A DNA stretch of 64,000 nt from Methylobacterium mesophilicum SR1.6/6 (GCF_000364445.2 NZ_CP043538.1:2921612-2985611); one strand, 5' to 3'; positions 31,502 to 40,773 are shown, counted from the first letter of the stretch. The notes: a model not told the origin generated them from the letters alone. Made by a program: numbers and translations.

Positions 31502-32755
31502 CTAGGAGGCTTCCGAATGCGGAGACCGACCGGCTCCCGTCTTCCCGGAACGCGCGCGGGTCGGGGCTTCCCTCGCCATCTTGCCTGGGCGCGGGACAAC
31601 GACCGCGTCGTGGACCATCTCCAGTTTGCGGAGACCCTCGATCAGCTTCGGGTGCTCCTCCGTGCGGAACGAATCGTCCCATACGAACGGGATCAGGACA
31701 CGCCATTTCGGATCGACGCGGTAGAGCGCCTCGTCGGCCGCGATTTCCTCGACGATCTTCGCGAATGACACGCCGGGGCGGACGAACTTCACCTCGATCA
31801 CCAAGCCCAGGCTCGGCACCGTCAGGTCCATACGTGGGTTCTTGTGTCCCACCGGGGGCGTATATTCCTCCGCGTTCAGATCCGGGAAGAGCGGCGCCAG
31901 GGTTGCCCAAAGCAAGTTCTGGACGTGGTATTCGTTCTCGATGTCCCACCGGACCATCGGCGACCGGGGCGTGCGCGGTCGCTCCTCAAAGGTCCAGAGC
32001 CTCAGCGACCGCTCGACGCCCTGAAGCACACGCAGGACGTCCTCCGGTTCGAGACGCCCGAGGCGGGCCGGCATGTTGGTCTCGCACAGGGCATCGAATG
32101 CCCGGAGCGTCAGCGAAGCCTGCGCTTGGTCGCCCGCGCCGAGTTCGTAGCGCAACGCATTGCGCCAAGCTGGCTGCCCGCATTCCGGGTCGGCCGGAAC
32201 GACGCCGAGGTCCGCGAGCGCGACCCTCGCCTCCGGGAGCATCGCCGCGAGGTCGCGGCGGGCCGGCGCTTCGAGGATGTGCGCCGCCGCGACCATCAAA
32301 GAACGGTTGAATTCCGAGAGCCCCGCGGCCGAGGCGCCTCGCACGACCAGCACGCCGAGCCATTCGGCCTCTCGGCGGTCGAGCAAGCGGTGCACGCCCA
32401 GCGCGAGGCCGAGGGCGGACAGGCCGTCGGCCTCCAGGGTCGGCGGCAGGTGCGGCCTGAACCAGGTCCGGTTGCCGAGCCACCCGACCCCTTCGCGAAA
32501 CATCTCGGAGAACGCTTCGGCAAAGCGTGGGTCGGTCGCGGCGTAGCCGACGATCGCGACGTGCCAGGCGGAGCGACCGCCGGGCAACTCGAACGCCATC
32601 GCGGCTTTTGCGGCGAGATCCCCCATCGGACCCGCAACCCCGAGGACCCAGGCCCGAAAGGCTTGCGCGAGGGGGGACGCGTCGGCTCCGCGGGCGGCGG
32701 AGGCGAGGCCGGCTCGGATGTCGGCGATACCGGGCCCGTCGCTCAGAGGAACCAC
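31502..32755 (-). CDS. Argonaute-associated PD-(D/E)XK nuclease-like protein
   Basis: A 417-residue protein with an alpha-helical N-terminal part of unknown fold. Its C-terminal region carries a PD-(D/E)XK core: RMDLTVPSLGLVIEVKF, giving Asp310, Glu321 and Lys323, preceded by a helix-rich segment (ENEYHVQNLLWA). The start is the GTG at 32755, because GAGGAAG lies 8 bases upstream. It overlaps the end of the Argonaute gene by 13 bases, so the two are translationally coupled. Inactive long Argonautes are known to work with nuclease effectors that degrade DNA after guide-directed recognition, and this is the likely role. The last 25 residues are basic and low-complexity. Confidence 0.72.
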   Translation of the reverse strand: MVPLSDGPGIADIRAGLASAARGADASPLAQAFRAWVLGVAGPMGDLAAKAAMAFELPGGRSAWHVAIVGYAATDPRFAEAFSEMFREGVGWLGNRTWFRPHLPPTLEADGLSALGLALGVHRLLDRREAEWLGVLVVRGASAAGLSEFNRSLMVAAAHILEAPARRDLAAMLPEARVALADLGVVPADPECGQPAWRNALRYELGAGDQAQASLTLRAFDALCETNMPARLGRLEPEDVLRVLQGVERSLRLWTFEERPRTPRSPMVRWDIENEYHVQNLLWATLAPLFPDLNAEEYTPPVGHKNPRMDLTVPSLGLVIEVKFVRPGVSFAKIVEEIAADEALYRVDPKWRVLIPFVWDDSFRTEEHPKLIEGLRKLEMVHDAVVVPRPGKMAREAPTRARSGKTGAGRSPHSEAS

Positions 32756-35046
32756 GGCTTCCTCATGACGCGGCCGCCCTCGGCGGCATCCGTGTCCCAA
32801 CCGGGGGTCCGCTCCAGGCCCGACAGCTGCTTGGCGATCTCGTCGGCGTAGACGAGCGGGATGGGCAGGCCGGACGGCCCGAACGAGCGCCAGGAATGGA
32901 ACGCGAAATCCGACGCCTGGCGCACGAGGACCGGCATGTCCCGATAGGTCGAGCTGTCGTGGAGGCGGAGGAGCACCGGGCCGGGCAGGCCGTGCGAGGC
33001 CGACTTCACCTCCCTACGCCCCGTCAGCGTCAGGAGCCATTCCCTCTCGCTCAACCGCAGCGCTTGCCCCCGCTCCGGGGCGAACGTCGCCTTTCCGTCG
33101 GGCCAGGCGCGGTCGAACATCGTGAACGGATGATCTTCGACGACGTGCAGGAACGCGAAGCTCACGTTTGTCGCGCCGATCCCGGCGACCGCCCTCTCGA
33201 CGGCCTGGACCGTCTCTCGGCTGAGTTGCGTGAACGCGTGGAAGACGAGCCTGACCGCTTCGCCCGGACGCCACGCCTCCTCCCGGCCGATGCGCTTGAT
33301 GGCGTCGACGATGCTGTCGCTCAACGCGGCCGGGTAGGCCTCGAACGGCACGGCCGCGGTCCGGGCGTCCAAGAAGTAGTGGCCTTGGCTGGAGAAGACC
33401 GTCGCGATGCCGACGAACCGCTCGCCCGCTCCGCGACGGCCTTCCTTGACCGTGTGCGACCCGAGCCCAACGACGAGTTCGTGATCGGTCGGCGACCGCG
33501 CGAATAGCAGCCAGGGGGCTCCGCCGAGCTTCGCGTAGGTCGCCAGGCTCATGTTGGCCAGCGCGTTCGCGTAGCCGAACGCGTCGAGGCCCAGCATCTC
33601 GGTCGAGAGCGCCTGGACGGGCACGTCCCGCTTGAGGAACGTCGCCTTGCTCATCCAGTACGGGCTATCGGCGTGCGGCCGGTCTTGCCAGGCCCGCTCC
33701 ACCTGCACCATGGCGAGGTCCCAAGGCTCGTCGCGCGACGCCGCGTCCCTGAGGGCGGACCGCGCGGCGTCGGCATAGGCCGGGCCGCCACGGCCGGCGG
33801 CCTCGAAGTAACGGACCTCGGGCTCGTGCAGCCTGAACCGGCCGAGCAGCCCGCTGCCGTGGGGGACGAGGCCCGTGTCGCTCGCGATGTCGGGCCTGCC
33901 GTGCAGGAAATCCCGCATGGCCGCGGCGACCTCTTCGCGACGGCCGGCCTGGTGAACGACCGCGATGCGCGGCCGCTTCGTCTCGAACGTCTGCCGGTCG
34001 AACGGTCCGGTACGGTCCAGGCTCTGCTGTTTCCAGCTGTTCGAGGTCTCTGGCGAATGGACCGGGTCGAACGACAGCTTCGGCCTCCAGACGGCCTCGG
34101 CGGGCGGGAAGGCGTCCGAGTCGACGGCCTGGTCGATCAGTCCTCCGAGGCGGAGCGGGACGCCGTCGGCCAAAACCATCGACCGGTTCCCAAGCTGGTT
34201 GAGCACCCCGTGAACGATCTCGATGGTCCGCCGGCCGCCATGCCACTCCGCCTCGGCCTTCTGGACTGCCTTGAAAGCACGCTCGGAGTTCCCCTGCGTG
34301 ATCACCTCGACCACCTTGTTGAAGTTGGCTCGCGTGGGTTCGAGGAAGACGTCTTCGCTCGACACCACCGAGGGGCCCGCCCCGTGATCGTCCAGCGTCA
34401 GCGTATCCTGCCCGACCTCGACGACACGGCCGGCGTATGCGAGCCGCCGCGATACCTTCGGGTCGGGATCCTCGCGCCAGGACGAGACCGCCGCACCGGT
34501 CAGCGGCACGCCGAGTTCGAGAAGCGTCCGGCAAGACGCGTCGATGGTCGTGCGCAGCCGCTTCGAGCAGGTCAGGACGACGTATGCGTCGCCCCGGGGC
34601 GGCTGCAGGATGCGCGTGTCGAACTCCAGGACGAGCCGCTTCTTCAGCCAATCGGGCAGGCCGATGTCCTCCGCGAGGACGTTCTCCCGCTTGCCGGCGA
34701 CGGTCGGCGGCCTCCTGCGGATCAGGAGGTCTGCCTCCGGGGAAGCCGCGAGCAAACGGAAGACCGCCTCGCGGGTCAGCGCCGACACGAGCCGCAGGTG
34801 CTCGGCCGCGGGCAGTCCCATCCTGTCCGTCGGGAGGTTCGCCCCGGAGGTAAGGGGCACCACAGCCATGTCCGTCTCGCCGTGCCGCGTCGCGAACACG
34901 TCGTTCTCCGGCCGGTCGAGATAGGCGTGGAGCAGCGCGCGGTCGAACTGGACCACCGAAGCCGGGATCGTTCCCGGAGGCGTGAGGACGCGGATCGCGT
35001 TCAGGGCGAGCTGCGGACGAACCCTTTCGCCGGGACGGAAAGCCAT
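32743..35046 (-). CDS. ago: Prokaryotic Argonaute, long type, predicted catalytically inactive
   Basis: A 767-residue protein with the C-terminal Piwi pattern. Features include YAKLGGAPW (near 505), ELVVGLGSHTV (523-533), RFVGIATVFSSQG, LVFHAFTQLSRE, AFLHVVEDHPFTMFD and the end SGLPIPLVYADEIAKQL. The first catalytic Asp of active Argonautes (G-I-D) is Gly529 here, and the second Asp position lies in FHAF without an Asp. It should therefore bind guide and target but not cut, like the long-B class of Rhodobacter sphaeroides. A TATAGT hexamer ends only 5 bases before the ATG, so a leaderless mRNA is possible. Role: host defence against plasmids or phages with the coupled nuclease. Confidence 0.85.
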   Translation of the reverse strand: MAFRPGERVRPQLALNAIRVLTPPGTIPASVVQFDRALLHAYLDRPENDVFATRHGETDMAVVPLTSGANLPTDRMGLPAAEHLRLVSALTREAVFRLLAASPEADLLIRRRPPTVAGKRENVLAEDIGLPDWLKKRLVLEFDTRILQPPRGDAYVVLTCSKRLRTTIDASCRTLLELGVPLTGAAVSSWREDPDPKVSRRLAYAGRVVEVGQDTLTLDDHGAGPSVVSSEDVFLEPTRANFNKVVEVITQGNSERAFKAVQKAEAEWHGGRRTIEIVHGVLNQLGNRSMVLADGVPLRLGGLIDQAVDSDAFPPAEAVWRPKLSFDPVHSPETSNSWKQQSLDRTGPFDRQTFETKRPRIAVVHQAGRREEVAAAMRDFLHGRPDIASDTGLVPHGSGLLGRFRLHEPEVRYFEAAGRGGPAYADAARSALRDAASRDEPWDLAMVQVERAWQDRPHADSPYWMSKATFLKRDVPVQALSTEMLGLDAFGYANALANMSLATYAKLGGAPWLLFARSPTDHELVVGLGSHTVKEGRRGAGERFVGIATVFSSQGHYFLDARTAAVPFEAYPAALSDSIVDAIKRIGREEAWRPGEAVRLVFHAFTQLSRETVQAVERAVAGIGATNVSFAFLHVVEDHPFTMFDRAWPDGKATFAPERGQALRLSEREWLLTLTGRREVKSASHGLPGPVLLRLHDSSTYRDMPVLVRQASDFAFHSWRSFGPSGLPIPLVYADEIAKQLSGLERTPGWDTDAAEGGRVMRKPWFL

Positions 35047-35459
35047 GTCGCACTATACGCGGTCGCCGCGTCGAGACGAGCCGCATCCGTCCTGCCACGC
35101 GGCCGTCCACACCCTATGCCGTCTAAATCGCTGAGCGAACAAAGTCGAAGGATCTTTTACGTGGACCTTTGGCTCATTGAGTGGGCGTTGAGGGAACTCG
35201 CAATTCGGCCCTGGCGGGTCCCGGTCAAGCCCGACTTATTGCTTGAAAAGGCGACCGCGTCGCGAGTTGGTCGGGATGTGCCGAACCGCTGGCCCCGCCC
35301 AGTCCCGTCCCAACCATGGCTGCGTCGATGGGGCGGCAGGGCTGCGGTACCGCTCCCGGTCGTCACCCACATGAGGGCGTCGAAAGTCGGCGGACCGGGC
35401 GACGGCACCGGCATCGCCTCGACGATCCGTCCGGCGCGTTTCGGGGCGCCTGGGTCAGC
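35047..35459. other. Intergenic region upstream of the Argonaute gene
   Basis: A stretch of 413 bases between two minus-strand operons. Short open frames here (for example 35157-35414 minus) have no start context or recognisable product. It must carry the promoter of the Argonaute operon. The only motif I would point to is TATAGT on the minus strand at 35052-35057. No clear terminator is seen for the upstream operon. Confidence 0.4.
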
Positions 35460-36002
35460 TCATCCGCCGTTTCCGGTGAGGACGAGCGCGTCGTGAGGCT
35501 GGACCTTCCAGACATGTTCCCCGTCGCCGACAACGCCGCGCAGGGTCTCGTCGAGGACATCGACCTCGGGGATGCGGTTGACCAACACGATGGTCGACGA
35601 CCGACCCGGGGCGCCGTCCTGGCCGACGACGCGCGCCATCGCCTCCCGCACGGATTGCCGCCGATGCCACCGGGCCGACTGGTCCCTGGGCGGACGCAGG
35701 TCGATCGGCGCGTGCACGTAAAGGCACGACAGATCGTCGAAAAGGCGGAAGACCGACGGCCTGCTCAGCCCGGGAAGGTCGAAGTAAGGGTAGAGCCGGG
35801 CGTCGACCACAAGCGCGTGCCGGCTCATGGAAACCGCGCGCGTGAACGTCACGCCGTGGACGTCGGCCATGGGCAGGCACGAGATCCGGCGAACGGGACG
35901 ATGGTCGAAGAGCGAGAGCTGCCGCACCGGCGCGGACGGCCCGGGAAAACCCTCGGTTTCCCAGGACGTTGTCTCGACGAGGCGGAGGAGTGGTTTGCTC
36001 AC
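35460..36002 (-). CDS. Unknown protein coupled to the anti-phage deaminase
   Basis: A 180-residue protein of no recognised family. The GTG start at 36002 overlaps the deaminase stop as GTGA, so it is almost certainly translated from the same mRNA. There is no signal peptide or membrane segment. The middle contains HALVVDARLYPYFDLPGL and RLFDDLSCLYVHAPIDL, then a basic stretch and VLVNRIPEVDVLDETL. The alternative reading from 36074 lacks start context. It could be an immunity or regulatory partner, or an effector, of the deaminase. I infer this only from coupling. Confidence 0.6.
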   Translation of the reverse strand: MSKPLLRLVETTSWETEGFPGPSAPVRQLSLFDHRPVRRISCLPMADVHGVTFTRAVSMSRHALVVDARLYPYFDLPGLSRPSVFRLFDDLSCLYVHAPIDLRPPRDQSARWHRRQSVREAMARVVGQDGAPGRSSTIVLVNRIPEVDVLDETLRGVVGDGEHVWKVQPHDALVLTGNGG

Positions 36003-37651
36003 GCTTGCAGCGCTCCCAAGCCCGATTCGAGATCCAGATAATGTACCCGCAGCGCTTCTGAGTGACCACCCCAAACCGGCTCGCCGACCCGATAATCCCC
36101 GGTCAGCTTGTCCTTGTAGTCACGGTCCTTCAGGAACGCGCGGGCATACATCCTCGGTGCGACCCCGACGAACGGGTGGAACAGGACCTTGGCATTGGCC
36201 GCGGGGGCCGCGACACCGGGCCGTGCTGGGCCGACAGATCCCGAACCCTGTACGCCCGAGGGCGGTTCCCAGCCGTCCACACCCGTCGTGATGGCGTCGC
36301 AATGAAGGCTGATCGCACGGCTCTTTGGGTAGGGCTCGATGTACTGGACCTCGTCGATACCGGCGGCGACGATATGTCGGGCGCAGTAATGGCAGGGGAA
36401 CGTGCTGACATAGAGCCGGCACCCCCTCGGCGAGGTGCCGGTCCGGGCGGCGGTCAGGATCGCGTCCATCTCCGCGTGGACCGCCCGGCTGAACTCGATC
36501 AGGCCGCCGATCTTCGTGCGCCGAAGCTCGGCCACCGCTTGGCTCTTCTCCCGACCCTCGGCCAGGGCGGGGTACTTGTCGATGAGTTCGCCGATGATCT
36601 CGTTCTGCTCGCGGTTGCTGCTGCAGAACTTGTCCGGCCGGAACGCGCAGCGATGGTCGGAGGCCTCCCCGTCGAGATCGGTCCCGTAAAGCCCCCCGCC
36701 CGCCCTGGGCACGTCGTTGGTGCCGGTCGCGACGATGTTCCCCTTCGCGTCCACGAGCGCCGCCCCGACCTGCCGCGACAGGCACGCGCTCCTCAGCTGG
36801 GCCGAATGTGCCTGATGCATCGCCGTCTCGGCGACGTTCGGTCGGATGACGTCCGACGCCGTCAGGATCCGCACCAAGCGCCGCAGCGGCTCGTTCATCC
36901 CGGTGTTCTTCGGATCGTCGCCGGCATCCTTCGAGTTGTCGACGAAGAAATCCGCCTCGTGGAAGGTGTCGACCACGTGCTGGCCGTGGCTCTCCGGCGC
37001 ATCGCCGTCGCGATCCATGAAGGCCGTGACGGCGCGGCGCGTCTCCTGCCGGCCCCTGTCATTGAAGTCGAACAGCTCACGGGTCAGCCGGCCGTGGCGG
37101 GCATCGTCGTCGCACACGACGCCGACGAGCGTGAAGGCGTCCTGGTAGATCCTGCGGAGGAGGTGCGCCTCCGCGGGGTGGCGCAGGGAATCGATGATGT
37201 AGGCACGGGGCTTGCCGTCGATCTCGCCCTCCGGCCTGCCGCTCGCCTCGGCGCGGAGGGCCCGGATGCGCGCGACGACGGCGCGTGCGACCGCGGCGTT
37301 GTCGCCGAACGCGAGCCGCATCGCGTCGCCCAGGTCCTGCATGTGAACCACGCCGGCGAGCGTCTTGCGACCGCCGGCCGGACCGAGGTCGCGGCCGTTG
37401 TTCCTGGCCCAAGCCTTGATCTCAGCGCTCGCCTTGACGATGCGGACCTCGTATCCGCCGTCCCCGACCGACTGCGTTTCGAGGAATTCCTTGACGATCT
37501 GGGCGGCCCGGCCTGCCCCGGAACCTCCCGGTCCGACGACCGCGATGAAGAGCTCGTTCGCGCGAAAGCTCCGGAGCAGGCTCTGGCTCGTCTCGCCCGG
37601 GCGCGGGCCGGCCGCGGTTGGCAAACGTCCGGTCGTCGCTGCATCGGGCAT
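35999..37651 (-). CDS. dcdV: Anti-phage dCTP deaminase, DcdV type
   Basis: A 550-residue two-domain protein. The N-terminal part is a P-loop kinase-like domain beginning LFIAVVGPGGSGAGRAAQ (residues 34-51). The loop lacks the usual GKS/T lysine. The C-terminal part is a deoxycytidylate deaminase domain with zinc-site residues HAEMDA (His392, Glu394) and PCHYC (Cys420, Cys423). This arrangement and length fit DcdV, which deaminates dCTP/dCMP and depletes dCTP during phage infection. A housekeeping dCMP deaminase would be about 150-180 aa. No Shine-Dalgarno sequence precedes the ATG. It lies in a defence island and overlaps a small gene. Confidence 0.85.
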   Translation of the reverse strand: MPDAATTGRLPTAAGPRPGETSQSLLRSFRANELFIAVVGPGGSGAGRAAQIVKEFLETQSVGDGGYEVRIVKASAEIKAWARNNGRDLGPAGGRKTLAGVVHMQDLGDAMRLAFGDNAAVARAVVARIRALRAEASGRPEGEIDGKPRAYIIDSLRHPAEAHLLRRIYQDAFTLVGVVCDDDARHGRLTRELFDFNDRGRQETRRAVTAFMDRDGDAPESHGQHVVDTFHEADFFVDNSKDAGDDPKNTGMNEPLRRLVRILTASDVIRPNVAETAMHQAHSAQLRSACLSRQVGAALVDAKGNIVATGTNDVPRAGGGLYGTDLDGEASDHRCAFRPDKFCSSNREQNEIIGELIDKYPALAEGREKSQAVAELRRTKIGGLIEFSRAVHAEMDAILTAARTGTSPRGCRLYVSTFPCHYCARHIVAAGIDEVQYIEPYPKSRAISLHCDAITTGVDGWEPPSGVQGSGSVGPARPGVAAPAANAKVLFHPFVGVAPRMYARAFLKDRDYKDKLTGDYRVGEPVWGGHSEALRVHYLDLESGLGALQA

Positions 37652-37906
37652 TGGGGGTCGACTCTTGGAATGCCGTGGTCACGGTCGAACTGCTGGAACG
37701 CCGCGGAGATGACACGGCGGCGCAGGCCTGTGAAGTAGCCATCTCAGGTTGTCTCCCGCCGCGCCGACGGTTTGGAGCGTGTTTCACCTTTCCGAACGGG
37801 CGGTCCTGCGCTGAATCACGGAGGTGTTTCGTGGAGCCGACCCCACGGGCGCGCTGGCGGTCGCAGAGATCCCCGGCCGTTCGGCGCCCACACGGAAATT
37901 TTCGGG
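37652..37906. other. Upstream region of the dcdV-like operon
   Basis: 255 bases with no convincing gene. It contains the end spacer of the COG4705 operon on the left and the promoter of the deaminase operon on the right. In Vibrio a short RNA next to dcdV restrains the enzyme. Whether this region makes such an RNA cannot be read from sequence alone. Confidence 0.35.
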
Positions 37907-38686
37907 TCATCGCGACGCCTGTACGCCCTCTCCCGGATGCCGCCCCGCCCTCTGGGGAAGGAGGACGATCAGCGCGACGATGAAAGCCGCGATCACCGCA
38001 GAGGCCAGGGGCCGGCTGAGGTGCATGCCGCCGGCGCTGGCCGGCTTGTCCAGGAAGTCGCCGACCGTCGCGCCCAGGGGGCGGGTGAGGATGAACGCGG
38101 CCCAGAACAGGCCGACCCGCGAGACCCGCGTCCGGTAGTAGAGGAAGACGACGACCGCCAGGGCCGCAGCGAAGACGAGGGCCCCGCCCTCGTAGCCGAG
38201 GCCGCCGGTGTCCGCGAGCCAGTCGCCGAGCGCGGTGCCCAACGTCTGCGAGAAGGTGATCGCCCCCCAATAGAACGCCTCGACCCGCGGGGTCGACACC
38301 GTGTCCACCGACACGGTCCCCTCGGTCGCGTACCAGAGCCCGAGCACGGCCGCGAGGCAGGCGAGTAGGAGGGTCGATCCGCCGGTGTACCCGATGCCGA
38401 GCGACCGGTCGGCGAAGTCCGCCATCGTCGTACCGAAGGTGGTCGAGGCGACGATGGTCGCCCAGTACAGGGCCGGGTGGAACCGCCTCGACATGATCTG
38501 GGCGACCACGAGCCCGACCAGCAGCACGGCGAACAGGGCGGTGCCGGCGAGGTAGCCCCAATCGAGGGTCATGGTCACGGTGTCGCCGCCGGTCTCCCCG
38601 AGCGTGGTGGCCAGGATCTTGATGGTCCAGAAGCCCAGCGTGACCTCGGGTACCTTGCTCAAAGTGCGTTCGTGACGGTCGTCCAT
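37907..38686 (-). CDS. COG4705 family membrane protein (copy 3)
   Basis: A 259-residue inner-membrane protein with about seven hydrophobic segments. Conserved signatures shared with two neighbours are KVPEVTLGFWTIKILATTLGE at the N-terminus, FSQTLGTALGDWLAD in the middle and ILTRPLGATVGDFLDKP near the end. The start ATG at 38686 has AGGAGCAGG upstream. It is the last gene of a minus-strand cluster with two paralogues and a two-component system. The biochemical function of COG4705 is unknown. Confidence 0.82.
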   Translation of the reverse strand: MDDRHERTLSKVPEVTLGFWTIKILATTLGETGGDTVTMTLDWGYLAGTALFAVLLVGLVVAQIMSRRFHPALYWATIVASTTFGTTMADFADRSLGIGYTGGSTLLLACLAAVLGLWYATEGTVSVDTVSTPRVEAFYWGAITFSQTLGTALGDWLADTGGLGYEGGALVFAAALAVVVFLYYRTRVSRVGLFWAAFILTRPLGATVGDFLDKPASAGGMHLSRPLASAVIAAFIVALIVLLPQRAGRHPGEGVQASR

Positions 38687-38715
38687 CGGACCTGCTCCTT
38701 CTTCGAGGGGAAACC

Positions 38716-39498
38716 TCACGGCGCGTCGGCGCAGGCCGCCCGGCGACCGGCACGCTGCGGGATGAGGAGGACGAGCCCAACCATGACGAGCGCGAGCACG
38801 CCGGAGATCGTGATGTCGTCGATGCCCAGACCACCGGAAGCGACCGGCTTGTCGAGGGAGTTGGCAAGGGTTGCGCCGAGCGGCCGCGTCAGGACGAACG
38901 CCGTCCAGAACAGCATCGGCCTGGGAACGCGCGTTCGCAGATGGAGGGCCGTGACCACGGCCAGCGCGGCGAGGATGAGGAGCGCGCTCCCGTTGTACCC
39001 GAGCCCGCTGCCGTCGGCCATCCAGTCGCCCAACGCGGTGCCGAGCGTCTGGGAGAACATGACCGTGGCCCAGTAGAAACCTTCGGCCCGCGGGGATCGC
39101 ACCGTCTCCACGGCGACCGTGCCGAGCGTGCGCTTCCACAGAATCAGGGTCGCGACGACCGATCCGAGCAGCACCAGGGACCCGCCCGCGTAGCCGATGC
39201 CGAGGGACCTGTCGCAGAAGTCGGCGAGGGTCGTGCCTGCGAGCGTCGTCGCGGTGACCACGGCCCAGTACAGGAGCGGCTGGAAGCGGTCCGCCCTGAC
39301 CTGTGCGGCGAGCAGCACCGCCAGGGCGGCCCCGAAGATCGCCGTGCCGGCGAGATAGCCGAGGCCGAGCGTCAACGTGACGGCGTTGCCGCCGACCTCG
39401 CCCAGGGTCGTGGCCACGATCTTGATGGCCCAGAACCCGGCTGTGGCTTCGGGCACCTTGGCGGGTTCGACGTGTCCGGGTCGCTCGGTCTGCTGCAT
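38716..39498 (-). CDS. COG4705 family membrane protein (copy 2)
   Basis: A 260-residue paralogue of the flanking membrane proteins, with KVPEATAGFWAIKIVATTLGE, FSQTLGTALGDWMAD and VLTRPLGATLANSLDKP. The Gly-Asp of the third motif is replaced by Ala-Asn here, a difference from the other two copies. The frame opens at a TTG at 39531 that overlaps the upstream stop. I prefer the ATG at 39498, because it aligns with the N-termini of the paralogues. Confidence 0.8.
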   Translation of the reverse strand: MQQTERPGHVEPAKVPEATAGFWAIKIVATTLGEVGGNAVTLTLGLGYLAGTAIFGAALAVLLAAQVRADRFQPLLYWAVVTATTLAGTTLADFCDRSLGIGYAGGSLVLLGSVVATLILWKRTLGTVAVETVRSPRAEGFYWATVMFSQTLGTALGDWMADGSGLGYNGSALLILAALAVVTALHLRTRVPRPMLFWTAFVLTRPLGATLANSLDKPVASGGLGIDDITISGVLALVMVGLVLLIPQRAGRRAACADAP

Positions 39499-39527
39499 CG
39501 GGCTGCCGTGGGAAAGCGAGGGCTGCT

Positions 39528-39935
39528 TCAAGCGGTGTGGGCCTGGTCGATGATGGCGAGCAGGTCGTCGACCGCGCGACGGCAGGCGGCCGGATCGGGG
39601 TTCGACGCTCGCAGCGCGTCGAGGGCGCGGTCGATGGCCTTGTCCACCACGTGCCAGTCGGCGGCGGCTCGCGGCTTCAGTCCGGCCTCGGACGCGTCCC
39701 AGGACAGTTCCAGGTCCTTGATGCGCGTCTTGGCGGCGGCGAGGTCGCCCCGGTCGGTCATCGCCTTCACGTCGACGACGATGGTCCGGAACTTGGAGAG
39801 GTCGCCGAGCTTCGAAGCCGCCATCATGGTGGGCGTCGCTCCTACGGCGGCATCCTGCATCGCCAGCAGGCCCAGGGGGGCGGCCGTGGCGCCGATGACC
39901 GTCGCGGCGATGGCGGCGAGGAGGATTTTTCGCAT
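39528..39935 (-). CDS. Small exported protein in the COG4705 cluster
   Basis: A 135-residue protein. Its signal peptide [20 protein letters not shown] is followed by a helical mature part with the stretch [28 protein letters not shown]. It resembles small periplasmic helical proteins often found beside sensor kinases, but I do not recognise a defined family. The ATG at 39935 is chosen for the signal peptide. The frame to 40043 is Pro-rich and non-coding in character. A role as periplasmic partner of the membrane proteins or sensor is possible. Confidence 0.68.
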   Translation of the reverse strand: MRKILLAAIAATVIGATAAPLGLLAMQDAAVGATPTMMAASKLGDLSKFRTIVVDVKAMTDRGDLAAAKTRIKDLELSWDASEAGLKPRAAADWHVVDKAIDRALDALRASNPDPAACRRAVDDLLAIIDQAHTA

Positions 39936-39996
39936 GGCCGGTGGTTCCGTGTCGCGCGGCGTTGGAAGGACTGGAGGATGGGGAGGCGGCGGACGG

Positions 39997-40773
39997 TCAG
40001 GCCCGCCGCTGTCCGGCCAGCTCGCCCGGGCAAACGGGGACAAGGCTCAGGGACGTCACCAGGACGACGATGACGACGAGGAAGACGAGGCTGGTGGAGG
40101 CCGTGCCGAAGCCGAGGCCGCCGTATTCCCGTGCCTGCGACAACAGATCGCCCAGCGATGCGCCGAGGGGGCGCGTGACGATGTAGGCGAGCCAGAAGGT
40201 CGTCACCGGGTTCGCGCCGAGGCGCCAGGCGAGGGCGAGGGCGGCCAGGATCGTGCCGAAGACGGCGACGCCGAGATTGAAGCCGAGCCCGAGCGCCTCC
40301 GTGGCCAAGTCGCCCGCGGCCGTGCCGAGCGCGAAGGTCAGGAGTATGGCGAGCCAGTAGAACGCCTCGCGGCGCCGGGTCGCGATGGCGTGGATCGAGA
40401 GCGTCCGCTCGGTCGCGTACCAGAGGGCGAACACGGCGGCGAGGGCGGCCGCGAACACGCCGGTGCCGACGAAGAGGCTCACGCCGAGCTTGTCGGTCAG
40501 GATGTCGGTGACCTGCGTGCCGACCACGCTGACGAGGACGACGGTCGACCAATAGGTCCAGGGCACGTAGCGCCGCTCGCGCACCTGCAGGGCGAGGACG
40601 GCCGCGAGGAGGCCGGCCGTGAGGATTGCGGTGACGGCGGCACCCAGGCCGACGTTCATCGCGAGATAGTCCGCGCCGGTCTCGCCGACGGTCGTGGAGA
40701 GTATCTTGATCACCCAGAAGGCCGCGGTGACTTCCGGTACCTTGTTCAGGATCTGGCGCTGGATCTCGCTCAT
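39997..40773 (-). CDS. COG4705 family membrane protein (copy 1)
   Basis: A 258-residue membrane protein with [21 protein letters not shown] at the start, [21 protein letters not shown] in the middle and [17 protein letters not shown] near the end. It is the most divergent of the three copies. It is the first gene downstream of the sensor kinase on the same strand. Two exact 9-base direct repeats lie 44 bases before its start. Confidence 0.82.
   Translation of the reverse strand: MSEIQRQILNKVPEVTAAFWVIKILSTTVGETGADYLAMNVGLGAAVTAILTAGLLAAVLALQVRERRYVPWTYWSTVVLVSVVGTQVTDILTDKLGVSLFVGTGVFAAALAAVFALWYATERTLSIHAIATRRREAFYWLAILLTFALGTAAGDLATEALGLGFNLGVAVFGTILAALALAWRLGANPVTTFWLAYIVTRPLGASLGDLLSQAREYGGLGFGTASTSLVFLVVIVVLVTSLSLVPVCPGELAGQRRA

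Noticed and set aside
32743..35046. Reading the Argonaute as a PIWI-RE protein
   Set aside because: PIWI-RE proteins are longer and carry a different conserved R and E pair. The motifs here fit long pAgos.
35157..35414. Small minus-strand frame of 85 codons upstream of the Argonaute gene
   Set aside because: No Shine-Dalgarno sequence, no recognisable product, Ser/Arg-rich composition as in chance frames.
33673..35496. Plus-strand open frame of 607 codons opposite the Argonaute gene
   Set aside because: The Argonaute frame has clear Piwi motifs. The opposite frame is low-complexity and is an artefact of composition.
35999..37651. Reading the deaminase as ordinary ComEB/dCMP deaminase
   Set aside because: The 550-aa length and kinase-like N-terminal domain do not fit a 150-180 aa housekeeping enzyme.
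36062..37738. Plus-strand open frame opposite the deaminase gene
   Set aside because: The deaminase frame has HAE and PCHYC motifs. The opposite frame has none.
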